This document shows positions 1-10,994 of a stretch of DNA of 64,000 bases, piece after piece. The notes beneath the pieces are model-generated. The model was given only the letters and a program-made list of their open reading frames with translations, searched no databases and was not told the origin of the DNA. How positions within the stretch are numbered: the stretch's first letter is position 1; each line of letters opens with the position of its first letter. Made by a program: the position numbers and the translations under genes. The DNA is from Asterias amurensis (Eukaryota > Echinodermata > Asteroidea > Forcipulatida > Asteriidae), in NCBI RefSeq assembly GCF_032118995.1, contig NC_092657.1:2539891-2603890 (forward strand). Direction: 5' to 3'.

Positions 1-188
1 TCCGAAAGTCTCCCATTTTTTTGTTATTTGCACATGAGAAAGCATGACTGAAATGATGGCTGTTTGAAAATAAGGAGAAAGAGACTTTAAGAAAAAGTTT
101 TTTCGACCATTTTCCCATACAAATTTTAAATTTAAAGGTGTTCTACAGGATTGCCAATCCTGTTTAATACTATAACCAATTCATTTAA

Positions 189-567
189 AGACACTGGACA
201 CTATTGGTAATTGTCAGGGCCTAGTCTTCACAGTTGGTGTAACTCAACATTTTGCATGAAATAACAAACCTGTCAAAATTTGAGCTCAATCGGTCGTCAA
301 AGAGAGAGATATTAATGAACGGAAAAAAAACACCCTTGTAACACCATGGTCACACAAAGTTGTGTGCTTTTGGATGCTTGATTTCGAGACCTCAAATTCT
401 TAATCTGAGGTCTTGAAATCAAATTCGTTGAAAGGTACTCATATCTCGAAAACTGCGTTACTAGAGGGAGCTGATTCTCACAATGTTTTATATTATCAAC
501 CTCTCCTCGTTACCAAGTGAGGTTTTATGATAATAATTTTAAGTAATTACCAATAGTGTCCACTGAC
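189..567 (+). repeat. TTAA MITE, family 'GGCACTGGACAC'
   Basis: Starts AGACACTGGACACTATTGG and ends CAATAGTGTCCACTGAC between TTAA copies (185-188, 568-571). The commonest repeat of the window: about 380 bp with short terminal inverted repeats and the internal block GAGACCTCAA...TTGAGGTCTCG. TTAA duplication suggests mobilisation by a piggyBac-type transposase; no transposase is seen. Confidence 0.8.
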
Positions 568-1150
568 TTAAAAACTTTTCTACCAGAGAAGTTTTTTATT
601 TCTTCAGCTAAGTTCTTAGTTTGTTTTTTAATTCAACCATTCTTACAAAAAAACATAGCCAAAGTATAAATTGTGTTTATTGTTTTACTTAAAATGTCTT
701 TTTTTCTCCGATAGAGGCTTTGAAGCACAGAGTATTCTGACCTTAGAGCTATCACAAGCTTAAAATTGCTAAGCACAAATCCGTAAGCATAAATCGCCTG
801 ATTTTAGCTTTCATGTAATACGGCCCATGTCCCTATTAATGTTCACAGACTGGTTTATAAAGATGCAGGTATTGCTTAAACCTTTCCTGCTGAGTGAAAA
901 ATGAGCAGGATACCAGTCTGGGATGGTGCACAGGGAATTTCTTTCTGCTTGTAACCTTATTCTGGTTAGCATAATTTTGTTGTGCTTAGCTATTTGTTGT
1001 ACAAACTAGACCAGCATGCACCTAATTCCACGGTTAACGCATGATCAAATTTGGAAAATTTGTGTAAAAAAGAAAGTCTTTTTATAAGGTGTTCAAAGTA
1101 TAGAAGTTTTGTTCCATTTTTTATTTGATGAACATCATTTAAGACCAATC
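568..1150. other. Intergenic, mostly unassigned
   Basis: AT-rich. The part near 770-1015 resembles the 'GCTTAGC...GGGCCC' element family (TAAGCACAAATCCGTAAGCA, TTGTGCTTAGC). No coding signal. Confidence 0.4.
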
Positions 1151-1154
1151 CTTT

Positions 1155-1592
1155 TTAAAGGAATGGACACCCCCTTTCGAGTATAAAAACTACTTGAACA
1201 TGAGAAACAGCTTCATCTGAAGTAATGTAGTGTATGAGAAAGATTTAATTTCTTACACAATTAATACAAGACTTTAGACCTGAAGCCTTTTATTATGCAT
1301 CTAAAAGCACACATTTCATTATTCTCTCGCAACTTCAATCACCAATTGAGTTCAAATTTTCACAGATATGTTATTTTATGCATAGGTTGGGATACACCAA
1401 GTGAGAATACTGGTCTTTGACAATTACAAAAGGTGTCCAGGGGTGAATTTCCTAAAGAGTTTAAAAGACTAGTCTTATCTTGAGTTAGGACAAGTTACTC
1501 GGACGAGTTATAACTTAGGACGAGTCGTTAGTTTTTAATATCTCCAATGACTCTTTGTGGAATCAACCCACCCCTGTGCCTTTAAGTAACAG
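1155..1592 (+). repeat. TTAA MITE (GGCACTGGACAC family) carrying a nested palindromic element
   Basis: A divergent copy (AAAGGAATGGACACCCC ... GGTGTCCAGG) interrupted at about 1437-1576 by the GGACTAGTCCTA-type element, after which the MITE end TGTGCCTTTAAG resumes. The same nesting occurs at 11833-12378. Confidence 0.65.
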
Positions 1593-2085
1593 ACAAATCT
1601 AGTGGTAGGAAATCTTTCAGTGGTCCAAAAGGAGACAATTTTTGTATTGTGTATCAGTTTTGTTTGTTTATTTTTTGTTATTTATTTGATTTGTTTTCGT
1701 TTGACCTTTGTGTGTACAATTAAATGTGAATTATACTGTAATAAACTAAAAAAAGTCTGGACAGTAAACTTGTAATATATTGCAGTAATTATTCCTGTAA
1801 CTTGGGGGGAAATTGATGTAAATAATAAAACTATAAGGAATTGTTATTTGCATGCATTTCAAAAGAGTCCAGCATATCTTTTTTTTTTTTAAATAATAAT
1901 ATGGATTATTAGAAATATGATTGTAATCTTATGTTTAAACAAGTCAAGTAGTTTTCAGGAATTTTTTTAAAATATATGTTATTATGGAAAATCTATAAAT
2001 TCAGTATTGTTGAATATTATTATTTTTAGAAGAATCGTCAGTGATAGATTGTGTAAGGAAGAAAGATTGGTTTTTAATATCATTT
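1593..2085. other. AT-rich intergenic stretch, nothing recognised
   Basis: Very AT-rich with T and A runs; no splice-bounded open frame and no repeat family recognised. Confidence 0.4.
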
Positions 2086-2089
2086 TTAA

Positions 2090-2452
2090 CGGCACTGGAC
2101 ACTAGTGGTAATAACTCAAAATAATTTCTAGCAGTGCATAAAAAACTTACTTGTTAACGAGTAATAAATTGGGAGAGGTTGATTGTATAAAACATTGTGA
2201 GAAACAGCTCCCTCTGAAGTAACTTTTTCACAAATTGATTTAGAGACCTCAGAATAGATTTTGAGGTCTCAAAATCAAGCATCTGAAAGCACACAACTTT
2301 TTGTGACAAGGGTGTTTTTTCTCTCATTATTATCTCGCAACTTCGACGGCCAATTTGGCTCAAGTTTTCACAGGTTTGGAACTTATGCATAATGTTCAGA
2401 TACACCCATTTCGAAGAGTGGTCTTTGACAATTATCAATTGTGTCCATAGCT
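2090..2452 (+). repeat. TTAA MITE, GGCACTGGACAC family
   Basis: Begins GGCACTGGACACTAGTGG, ends CAATTGTGTCCATAGC, flanked by TTAA (2086-2089 and 2453-2456 region). Confidence 0.75.
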
Positions 2453-2790
2453 TTAATATAATTTTTAAAGCTAATATTTCGTGCATTCCTTCCTTGTGTT
2501 CACACCAATAATAAATATCCAATATAAATTTTTGACGGTAATATCTATTTCTCCCCGAGTGGTGATTCAAACATGGTCCTTTGTCAGTGTGCAAGTACTC
2601 GAGCGGGTGTGAGCGACTTGACCAAGTTGGCCATGCTCTATTATGTAGTCAATTTGCTTGTGATCTATGGATTTTGGTTAGTCTAGTCGCCACCTGAACT
2701 TGCTTGTGTAGGTACTTCCTATCTTGTTTGTGCAAAATAACGATTTATCTTTTTCCAAGACCGATGTGGCAGACTAGTTGCCCCTCACAC

Positions 2791-2811
2791 GCCCCCCCCC
2801 CCCCCCCCCCC
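2791..2811. repeat. Poly(C) tract
   Basis: About 20 consecutive C after CACACG; the open frame over it in the other strand (polyglycine) is an artefact. Confidence 0.8.
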
Positions 2812-2869
2812 AATCTTACCCCCATCCAACTCCGGTAACCCTCCAAAGAATTCCCGAGATTCCAAATAC

Positions 2870-3545
2870 AAAATGATCACAGGGCAAGGGCAGGGTCCTA
2901 TAGACGGGGAAGGGCAGGGCAGGGCAGGGCCTTGAACTTTGCCCTGGAAGGGGCACAGCTGATGAGGGGCACTTCTATAATGAAAATGTTTATTTGTATT
3001 TGAACTTTGCAAAGGACACCACGGCAATGGGTGTGGGTGTCGTGGGTTTTTCTTTCGTTTTGTTATACTGGGCCTTGTACACCCAGCAGGGCGCATTACA
3101 AGTCTCAATTTTGAATGCCACATAGCAGAGCAGGCCTGGAATTTCATCTTTGAGAGGGCAAGGCCATTTTCATTTTGAAAAGGGCACTTCGATTGGAAAA
3201 TCTTAAAGTCTATGGAAATTATTGAAAGGGCACCAAAGCCATGACCAGGGCAACGGCCTGGCAGAGCAGGGGTCGTAATTAAGTGTATTTCCATGGTAGT
3301 CAGCAGGGCTAGTGACCAATAATTTTTAGTAGCCCTGATTATATTTTGGTAGCCCGAAAGACACATTATGTCTCGCGTCACGGCTCAAACTTTACAATAC
3401 ACCAATAACATAATTCTTTATTGTTTGTGACGATGATTTTTGCATTATTTTTCCACTAGCCCGTCGGGCTATCAAACTGGAAAAATGAGTAGCCCGGCTG
3501 TAAATCTGGTAGTCCCGGGCTAGTGGCAATTTCGACCCCTGCAGA
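2870..3545. repeat. Degenerate repeats (GGGCAAGGCA / GCCCGGGCTAGT types) with a LINE 3'-end remnant
   Basis: Short GGGCAAGGGCAGGG-like iterations at 2884-2935 and again at 3160-3260. 3061-3103 resembles the LINE tail near 38735 (CTTGTACACCCAGCAGGGCG then CATTACAAGTCT). 3300-3540 holds a GTAGCCCGGCT element. No gene. Confidence 0.4.
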
Positions 3546-3647
3546 GATAGTAACATCAAGTTCCACATTCCCCCAAAGAAAAGCAGGACTCAAAAGACTA
3601 AAAAATCAACAAATTAAACAAATTCTTTTCTCTTGTTCTTTCACTTT

Positions 3648-3653
3648 TTTTAT
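3648..3653 (-). terminator. Candidate poly(A) signal of RPS11
   Basis: AATAAA on the minus strand about 235 nt beyond the RPS11 stop. A variant GATAAA lies nearer (about 10 nt past the stop), so the real 3' end could be shorter. Confidence 0.35.
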
Positions 3654-3886
3654 TCAACCAAATCTTCTTTGAATCACATTGTTTAACCCCTTGTTTGTGA
3701 AAATCTTGAAAGTATACATTGCAAAGTTTAGCATTTGTATGGGAGTTTGTTCCTCAAGTCTTTTAAACACTTCTACAGTGCGTTATCGACTCGCAATCTA
3801 CATTGTATAGTTAGTGTGTTGGGTTTTTTCTCCACGATCAACCTTTTTTCAGGTTTTCGTTTTTTTTTGTGGTATTTATCATGAAC

Positions 3887-6500
3887 TTAAAACTTCTGGA
3901 ATTGTTTCTTCTCAGATCCAGGGGCCTTGGTGACTTTAAGGACGTTGAAGCGCACTGTCTTGCTCAGTGGTCGACACTCTCCGATTGTAACAATATCGCC
4001 AAGCTGTACATCTCTGAAATATAAGAAGAAAACAAAAATGAAGATAAAATTGACTGTTTATATTTCAAAATAATTTTGTGTTGAATGAACAAAACTTGAC
4101 AAGAGCTTGATGTAAATGGGTCAACAGATTCGACGATTCGTTTAAAACGCAAAAAGTCATACCACACATGTTTGGCATCTTGATTCGCTTAATGAAGTGC
4201 AAAATGGTAAACTAAGACATTTGAGGTAGGATTAATCATAGTGTTTCGTGGAATTGACTGCAGATAACTTAAAGGAACACGTTGCCTTGGATCGGACGAG
4301 TTGGTCTTTGAAAAGCGTTTGTAACCGTTTTTTATAAAATGCATATGGGTAGAAAGATGTTGTAAAAGTAGAATACAATGATCCACACAAACATGCCTCG
4401 AAATTGCGTGGTTTTCCTTTTACCTCGTCGACTAACACGTCGGCCATTTATGGGGGTCAAAATTTTGACCCCCATAAATGGCCGACCATGTTAGTTCGCA
4501 CAGTAGAAGGAAAACCACGCAATTTCGAGGCAAGCTTGTGTAGATCATTGTATTCTACTTTTAAAACATCTTTCCAACCATATGCATTTTATAAAAAACG
4601 GTTACAAACGCTTTTGTTTTGACCAACTCGTCCGATCCAAGGCAACGTGTTCCTTTAATGAAGTGCAAAATGGTAAACTAAGACATTTGAGGTAGGATTA
4701 ATCATAGTGTTTCGTGGAATTGACTGCAGATAACTTAAGATTCCGCCACAAACCTGAAGCATGGTGACAAGTGTGCGGAGATCGTTCTGTGGCGTTTCTC
4801 AAAGCGGTTGTACTTCTTGATGTAGTGCAGATAATCCCTGCGGACGACCACCGTTCTCTGCATCTTCATCTTGGTGACGACACCGGACAGGATTCGCCCG
4901 CGGATGTGAACATTCCCTGTGAACGGACATTTCTTGTCGATGTAATTACCATTCTTGGCCTGTCGAGGGAACAGTTAGGTTATTAATTAAACAGAATTCA
5001 GGCTTGATACTTCATGGAGGCAACAAAGGCGATTGCTGCGATGCCCCCTGGTCATTGCCTTGGTGCCCTTGAAATGCTCCAGTAGAAGTTTACAACTTCC
5101 TAACAGGGTGCCCTTTATCAAGGACAAATTGCCATGGTGCCCTTGCCCAAAACAATGCCATGGTGCCCTTGCCCAAAACAATGCCTTGGTGCCCTTGCCG
5201 AAAACAAAACATACAGGCCTGAGAGCTGATCTTTCCAAAGTTTCACATGAACTTCTAAGATTTGACAAAATGAAAAAGGTATCTCAAAGATGGCGAGAGT
5301 TATTATGAAAGGAAATTTTTAAAAAAAGTAAATATATATATATATATATTTTTAACAAATGCTTACAACTCTTGCCTTTTTAAACCCTTACGCTAGTTTG
5401 TATGGTTGCGTTTTCGCAGCTGAAACCATTAACTGTTTCTGTCAATGGCCAGTGAACAACCAAATGGCAAGTTCAACCGAATCAACTATTAGTTACGCCC
5501 GGGAAACTGCACTCCAGTCCTTCTACATTTCATCCAAACTTTTACCTCTTCTGGAGTTTTGAATCCCAGTCCAACATTTCGCACAAGACGAGCAGCTTTC
5601 TTGCCTGATCCCAGAAGACGCTTCTTGTTTTGAAACACAGTTGGTTGTTTCTGGAACGCTCTCTCCGACTAAATGGGGGTTGAACAAAGAAGTGAATCTA
5701 TCGTAATTTTTTACAATTTCTTTTCTGAGGGATAGCTTAAGTTATATCACAAGGTCAGATGGACATTTCAACCCGAGGGTTAACTGATTTAGGGGTTGAG
5801 GTGACAACAACTCTTGTCTTGACAATGATTTTTTGGCCATAGATAGACCTTATCGCGACTCCTGCTTGGCTAATTTTTCTCAATTGTCGCAAGGCTTTGT
5901 GGAAAGTAAAGGGGGGCTTACAACAATGCCCTCTTTTCCTTCCCACAATCCAATGCCTTCCGCAAAATCAGCGGAGCGGGAATCGCAATGATAAGGTCTA
6001 TTTTTATTTATGGTATGGCTGTAGCATCCACAAAAGTAAGGTAGGCCTACCCTTCCCTGCTGGAAAGTTAAAAATGTCAAAACCAAAAGTTGATACTTTA
6101 TTAATTTTCTTTTGGAGATTCAAACTTTTTGAGTTGACATGAATGAATGAGTCCCATGATCGGATGATATTTTTCAAAATTTGGTGGCGTGATACGAAAA
6201 GTTATCCAAACATTTCAACATAAAAAACACAGACAGAGGGCGTCCATTTTTAGTTTACTACACACACCACGACTGCACGAGGCCAAAACCCAGGAAAGCA
6301 AAAACACCAACACAAAATGTGACATATTTAATTTTATTCAAACAACACACAACATACAAAGTTATATGAATGTAAGATGAGATCTCTCTATACCGTATAG
6401 TAGTAAATTTAATTAAAATTTCGACCGGATATAGAGGAATTTGGACTTCATTTAGATTTTTAAATTAAGAGTTTCGTAAAATCCTCACCTGGTCCGCCAT
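3887..6500 (-). CDS. RPS11: 40S ribosomal protein S11 (uS17), four coding exons
   Basis: Small-subunit ribosomal protein of the cytosolic 40S particle; it binds 18S rRNA. Exons on the minus strand: 6500-6489 (MADQ), 5668-5546, 4959-4754, 4013-3887. All introns are GT-AG, phases agree, and the sum is 155 residues plus TAA, against 158 in human. Recognisable segments: [13 protein letters not shown] near residue 10, [11 protein letters not shown] before intron 2, [46 protein letters not shown], then [20 protein letters not shown] and the C-terminus KKQFQKF. The match to vertebrate RPS11 as I remember it is close along the whole length and I see no break. Introns carry a TTAA-flanked MITE (intron 3) and GGTGCCCTTGCCC-type short repeats (intron 2). 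I looked for an intronic C/D snoRNA, as vertebrate RPS11 has, and saw no convincing C box. Confidence 0.96.
4189..4272 (+). repeat. Left copy of an 84-bp direct duplication (RPS11 intron 3)
   Basis: Begins and ends with TTAA (TTAATGAAGTGC ... CAGATAACTTAA). It is identical by eye to 4655-4738, on the other side of the MITE. Confidence 0.9.
4273..4654. repeat. TTAA-flanked palindromic MITE, family 'AGGAACACGTTGCC'
   Basis: Terminal inverted repeats AGGAACACGTTGCCTTGG..., whole element nearly a 190-bp-arm palindrome meeting at TTTATGGGGGTCAAAATTTT. Flanked by TTAA (4269-4272, 4655-4658). Lies in RPS11 intron 3. Other copies at 17243, 48945 and a damaged one at 39222. Confidence 0.9.
4655..4738 (+). 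repeat. Right copy of the 84-bp direct duplication
   Basis: Same sequence as 4189-4272, from TTAA to TTAA. Confidence 0.9.
5090..5215. repeat. Short tandem repeat (GGTGCCCTTGCCCAAAACAA)
   Basis: Three to four diverging copies of a roughly 30-bp unit in RPS11 intron 2. Upstream, 5033-5090 has related GGTGCCCTTG words. Confidence 0.7.
5669..6488. other. RPS11 intron 1, no recognised element
   Basis: Contains two related GCGGAGCGGGAATCGCAATG / TTATCGCGACTCCTGC blocks (5840-6000) forming an imperfect inverted pair. No snoRNA boxes recognised. Confidence 0.4.
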
Positions 6501-6520
6501 GTTGAACGTGCAAAAGGCCG
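6501..6520 (-). promoter_or_regulatory. RPS11 5' end with TOP-like pyrimidine start
   Basis: Just upstream of the ATG the minus strand reads CCTTTTGCACGTTCAAC. A CCTTTT run about 17 nt from the start codon is what a 5' terminal oligopyrimidine (TOP) mRNA of a ribosomal protein gene shows, so transcription probably starts near 6516-6517. Seen: the pyrimidine tract. Known: TOP motifs couple ribosomal protein translation to mTOR/LARP1. Inferred: the start site. Confidence 0.6.
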
Positions 6521-6826
6521 ATTCCAGATTAGTTTTTGCCGTGTAGATGGTGTTACTGGTTTTTATCGATTAACTTGGGCCACACGATATTTCTAAAAGA
6601 CAGAATTTCCTTTAATAAATTTTGTTTATCTACAAAGTCGTTTAAGTATTATTTTCATTGTTAATTTCAGACAGAATTTTAGAACAAAGAAATGTATAAT
6701 TTAAAGCACGAACTACACGTTATTAATGTAAAATCATCAATTCGCGGGTAAACGATAAACCGTGTATAATGCTCTGATGACTGGTACCCTCGCCCATGTG
6801 GTACTTTTCGTGAAAGATCATTGAGG

Positions 6827-7020
6827 GCGCACTTGCAGAAGACCGCGTGGATAAACTCCGCAATTATTTTGTTGTCATCCCACCCACTAGAAGCCAAAGG
6901 ACTCCAGGAATTTACTTTAATCACTACAGGAGCCAAGAAGCCCAGGAAGAAATGACCACAAAGGAGGTTTCAGCTAAGAAGATGTTTGAGGAAAACCTAG
7001 GCCTAGCAGTCGAGAATTAG
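6827..7020 (+). other. Unassigned open frame ending in TAG
   Basis: The frame is open from an AG at 6813-6814 through LAEDRVDKLRNYFVVIPPTR, then IYFNHYRSQEAQEEMTTKEV, and stops after ENLGLAVEN. Composition is protein-like, but there is no family match I can name. It may be a 3' exon of an unseen gene or an old insertion. Confidence 0.2.
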
Positions 7021-7114
7021 GCCTCACGGGACAGTCCATGCAGGGAGCAGGGTTAGAGTCTATTTCTACCTCCATTGGTCAGCAGACAGAGGGGGAGGCA
7101 CGAAAACTTCTCAT

Positions 7115-7263
7115 TGGGTGCGTTCGTTTAGCTTCCCTGGGTCGACCCCGGTGTGTAGCATTTTTATTTCCAAGACGAACGTGGGTAATTATCTGCACAC
7201 GTTCGTCCTGGAAAAAAATGCCACACACCGGGGTCGAACCGGGAAAGCTAAACGAACGCACCC
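7115..7263. repeat. Palindromic element, family 'GGGTGCGTTCG'
   Basis: Inverted arms GGGTGCGTTCGTTTAGCTTC / AAGCTAAACGAACGCACCC around CCAAGACGAACGTGGGTAAT. Possible 3-bp ATT duplication. Small non-autonomous DNA element; PIF/Harbinger-like by TSD size, tentative. Confidence 0.8.
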
Positions 7264-7609
7264 ATTATTTATAAACAGCGCCCCCCAAAAACGAGATTCG
7301 AATTTTCATGGGGCGGGGTTTCACAGAGAGGTGTCAACGGCGAGGAAAGTTATAAGTCACGCGTCTGGAGGCACTTGACACGTTTGGTAAAATCATACAT
7401 GACAGGGTCACTTGGATCCCAACATGTGGAATAAATTAATGCCTCAAAATGATCCCAATAACAAGCTTGCATAAAGTAACTAAGTTGTGTAAATTCAGGC
7501 TCAAGTCATCGAATTAATAATTTGCAAAAAAAATTGTAAATATAGAACCATGTTACATTACTTTCCTGCAGCTGGGGTAAAGGTCTTTTTGAGTGAGAAG
7601 TTGTAATAA

Positions 7610-8350
7610 TGGTCCGAGATCAGTTAAAAGAACCAGTTTAACCCCTTGCAGTTTTTTAACATAAGATCTTGGCTCAAAAAGACGCATTTTTCAAAATTCG
7701 CCGGAAAATAAAATGGTCCCCTAATTAGTCAAAAGAACAAGTTTAACCCCTTGCAGTTTTTTTTTACAAAAAATCCTGGCTCAAAAAGTTCCAATTTTTT
7801 AAAATTGCTCGAAAAATAAAATTGTCCCAAATCAGTCAAAACAACAAGTTTAACCCCTTGCAGTTTTTCTAACAAAAAATCTTGGCTCATAAAGACGCAT
7901 TTTTAAAAATTCGCCGGAAAATAAAATGGCCCAAAAATCAGTCAAAGAACCAGTTTAACCCTTTGTAGTTTTTTAACGAAGAATACTGGCTCAAAAAGGC
8001 CGAATTGAAAATACAAATGGCTGGAAAATAAAATGGTCCCAAATCAGTCAAAAGATCAAGTTTAACCCCTCACAGTATTTTAAACATAAAATATTGGCTC
8101 AAAAAGACGCATTTTTTAAAATTCGCCGGAAAATAAAATGGTCCCGTAATAAGTCAAAAGAACAAGTTTAACCCCTTGCAATTTTTTAAACCAAAAATCC
8201 TGGCTCAAAAAGGCCCATTTTTAAAAATTGGCCGAAAAGCAAAATGGTTCACAATCAGTCAAAAGAACAAGTTTAACCCCTGCAGTTTTTAAAACAAAAA
8301 ATCCTGGCTCAAACGGACCCATTTTGAAAAATTGACCGAAAAATAAAATG
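7610..8350 (+). repeat. Tandem array, about 105-bp unit, seven copies
   Basis: GTTTAACCCCTTGCAGTTTT recurs near 7636, 7741, 7848, 7953, 8060, 8166 and 8270, each with ATGGTCCCAAATCAGTCAAA and TCTTGGCTCAAAAAGACGCA. Copies have drifted by substitutions. No coding potential. Confidence 0.85.
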
Positions 8351-8717
8351 GTTCAAAAGACTAGTCTTCTCACTTGGTGTATCTCAACATAATAAAAATT
8401 ATGCACAAAATAACAAACCTGTGAAAAATTGAGCTTAATTGGTCGTCGAAGTTGCGAGATAATAGTGGAAGAAAAAACACCATTGTCACACGACGTTGTG
8501 TGCTTTAAGATGCTTGATTTCGAGACATCAAGTTCTAAATCTGCGGTCTCGAAATCAAATTCATGGAAAATTACTTCTTTCTCAAAAACTACTCCACTTC
8601 AGAGGGAGCCGTTTCTCACAATGTTTTATACTATCAACCTCTCCCCATTACTCGTTACACAGAAAGGTTTTTGCTAATAATTATTTTGAGTAACTATCAA
8701 TAGTGTCCACTGCCTTA
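8351..8717 (-). repeat. TTAA MITE, GGCACTGGACAC family (left end lost)
   Basis: Joined directly to the 105-bp array; enters at AGACTAGTCTTCTCACTTGG and ends CAATAGTGTCCACTGCC before TTAA. Confidence 0.7.
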
Positions 8718-9054
8718 AATACCAAGTAAGTTTTTATGCTAATATTTTTTTTGGAGTAATTATCAATAATGTCCCCTAGGTCATTGTACTTGAATTGTAA
8801 AAATAAAAGGACTTTCTGTTTGGGTGAGTCATAATTATACTACTGGTACACTTTTTAAAGGCTTTATTATAAATTATTATATAGGCACGTGCTACGCAGC
8901 CAATCATGCGTGACATCAATACATGGCGGAAATGTACTAATAAAGTGAACCTTATGTCTCATACATGGTGGAAAAATACTAGGTATAAGCACAGGTTTGT
9001 GATGACACCATTGTAAGCATGAAATCTGTTATGTGAGTAGTGGTGGCTCTGACA

Positions 9055-9305
9055 AGAGCAGGGCTCAATTTCATAGAGCTGCTAAGCACACACAATTCTT
9101 TAGCATGACATTTCTTTCTTGATAAAAACAGGATTACCAGCAAAAATTCCATTTGGTGCGTTTTACTTGTTACTTGTATATTCAGCTGTTGTTTGCTTAT
9201 TCTGAAAATCACGAGGAAATTTGCTTGGTAATCTTGTTTTTATCAAGGAAGAAATTTAATGCTTAGCAAAGTTTTGTGCTTAGCAGCTCTATGAAATTGG
9301 GCCCT
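9055..9305. repeat. Inverted-repeat element, family 'GCTTAGCAGCTC...GGGCCC'
   Basis: CAATTTCATAGAGCTGCTAA ... TTAGCAGCTCTATGAAATTG ends with related AAAACAGGATTACCAGC / GGTAATCTTGTTTTTATC interior arms. Other copies near 11000, 15660, 18425, 22281 and 40940. Confidence 0.75.
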
Positions 9306-9309
9306 GGCT

Positions 9310-9375
9310 TGTACTGCTCGACGTTTCGGTCAGTGCGCTCTGACTGTCTTCTTGAGAATGCTGGACTCTGCTGTG
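9310..9375 (-). repeat. Remnant with CGAAACGTCGAG (Penelope/hammerhead-like) signature
   Basis: The minus strand reads TTCTCAAGAAGACAGTCAGA ... CTGACCGAAACGTCGAGCAG. The stem and GAAACGTC part resemble hammerhead-type motifs known from Penelope-like retroelements, but the CTGATGA core is not intact. Confidence 0.4.
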
Positions 9376-9468
9376 TGTGAGAGGATAGGGTTGGATGATG
9401 GTTTTCTGGCAACCTCAGAGCCACAATCTTCTCAGAAGAGGTTTAACACGGTGTCACTACTTACTTAA

Positions 9469-9839
9469 AGGAACGTTACAGAATTGGTAAGAAACAAAAA
9501 TCGTGAAGATCACAGATTTATATAAAACTTACACGGTCTAATGATGATGATAGAAGAAAACATCCTTTCAAACATTTCTGTCTGAAATTTCATATGAGAA
9601 ACAAATAGTCTAATTTCGCGTTTGGAGTTTATCGCTCAGGGAGCGTTTTATTCATTTTTGTTTCGGCATCGATGCAATGCAAAATTTGTAATCGGTTTTT
9701 CACTATTCTCTCGTGACCCAGATGGCCGATCGATCTCAAACATCTACAGGGTTGTCAGTTTATATATATGGTGGATTACATAAAGTGCTTACACTGCCAG
9801 CAACATTTTTGCAAGCAAAACCAATTCTGTAATGTTCCT
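9469..9839. repeat. TTAA MITE, family 'AGGAACGTTACAGAATTGG'
   Basis: Ends AGGAACGTTACAGAATTGG / CCAATTCTGTAATGTTCCT, TTAA on both sides (9465-9468, 9840-9843). Related copies at 16606 and 63058. Confidence 0.85.
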
Positions 9840-9843
9840 TTAA

Positions 9844-10334
9844 TATTAGAAACTATACCAAACGGAAAGAAAGCAGCACACACATAACGAGTTTGTTTTT
9901 CTTTTTCAAAGAGCTTCCTCTTTTTTAATAAACAGGATCAATGTAGTACAATCGTTAAAATGAATATTTCAACATTTTAAAGAACATGTTTTATAAATCC
10001 TTTTTAGCAAAGTTGAATTTATGATACAAAATTATTTTCTAAGACTAGCTTTATAAAAAAAACTGTATCAAGCCTCGTCATTACGTCACCGTAGTCGATT
10101 ACACATGTTTGGTAGTAAAAAAAAAAAAAATATTTCTATTCACAGGATTTCAGTGTTAGATGCTGGGTACCAGTCCACAGCTATCAAGGTGCGCTGTTAG
10201 ACCATAGAGCTATATATAGCTCTATGTGTTAGACAGACTGAACGCAGAGCCGTTATGCACGGCGCAAGTCATAGGCACACATTATAATTTTTTAAAAAAA
10301 ATATCTGCTTGAGGGCACCCTTCACAATTTTTTT
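9844..10334. other. Intergenic, mostly unassigned
   Basis: AT-rich; a small perfect-looking palindrome CATAGAGCTATATATAGCTC lies at 10203-10228. No gene. Confidence 0.4.
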
Positions 10335-10490
10335 GGGGTGCGTTAGTTTAGTTTCCCTGGGTAGACCCCGGTGTGTGGCGGTTTTTTTTTTCCCAGGACG
10401 AACGTTTGTAATTATCTGCACACGTTCGTCCTGGGGATAAAACCCCACCACACACTGGGGTCGACCCAGGGAAGCTGAACGAACGCACCC
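10335..10490. repeat. Palindromic element, GGGTGCGTTCG family
   Basis: GGGTGCGTTAGTTTAGTTTC ... GAAGCTGAACGAACGCACCC, with TTT on both sides. Confidence 0.8.
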
Positions 10491-10736
10491 TTTGTGTGTG
10501 CAGGTATTCCGTAGTTTGTTGCATAAGAAATGATGGAAAAGCCGATAAGCAGGTGAGCCAAAACTCGTTACCATCTAGTCTTAACGAACTCAGAGAAACA
10601 CATTACCTTCGTGTTGGGAGCTTTTGGCTTCACAAAGCATTTGTTGTGAAATTGATTTGGTTCGAAAGATATTATTTTTTTAGAATATAAAATATTTCTG
10701 CTAATCATCAGCTTTTCGATTTGGTAACTGATGATA

Positions 10737-10880
10737 AATGGGAGACTTTGGAACTCTAGGTGGCAGCCGACTTAACAGGTAAATTGTCATTGTTTATGCA
10801 TTTCTGCGCATGCGCAACTTACCGAGAACAGTGGATGTTACCTTAGTCTGCTGCCACCAAGCGTCCCAATGTCCCCCATT
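10737..10880. repeat. Palindromic MITE, family 'AATGGGAGACTTTGG'
   Basis: Arms AATGGGAGACTTTGGAAC / GTCCCAATGTCCCCCATT and GGTGGCAGCCGAC / GTCTGCTGCCACC. Second copy at 20899. Confidence 0.75.
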
Positions 10881-10994
10881 GTTTGGTTTGTTTGATGCTA
10901 CGTTTCCCGTGAGAATGCACGTCATAGACTTTCATTGTAAGTTAATTTAATATCAATGCACACAACGTTACTTCTTGATCAGTTATTTAAAGAT

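Noticed and set aside
2785-3381. 198-codon minus-strand frame
   Set aside because: Runs through a poly(C/G) tract and degenerate repeats, no domain, no splice context.
5669-6488. Intronic C/D snoRNA in RPS11 as in vertebrates
   Set aside because: No TGATGA/CTGA box pair with a terminal stem found by eye on the minus strand of any intron.
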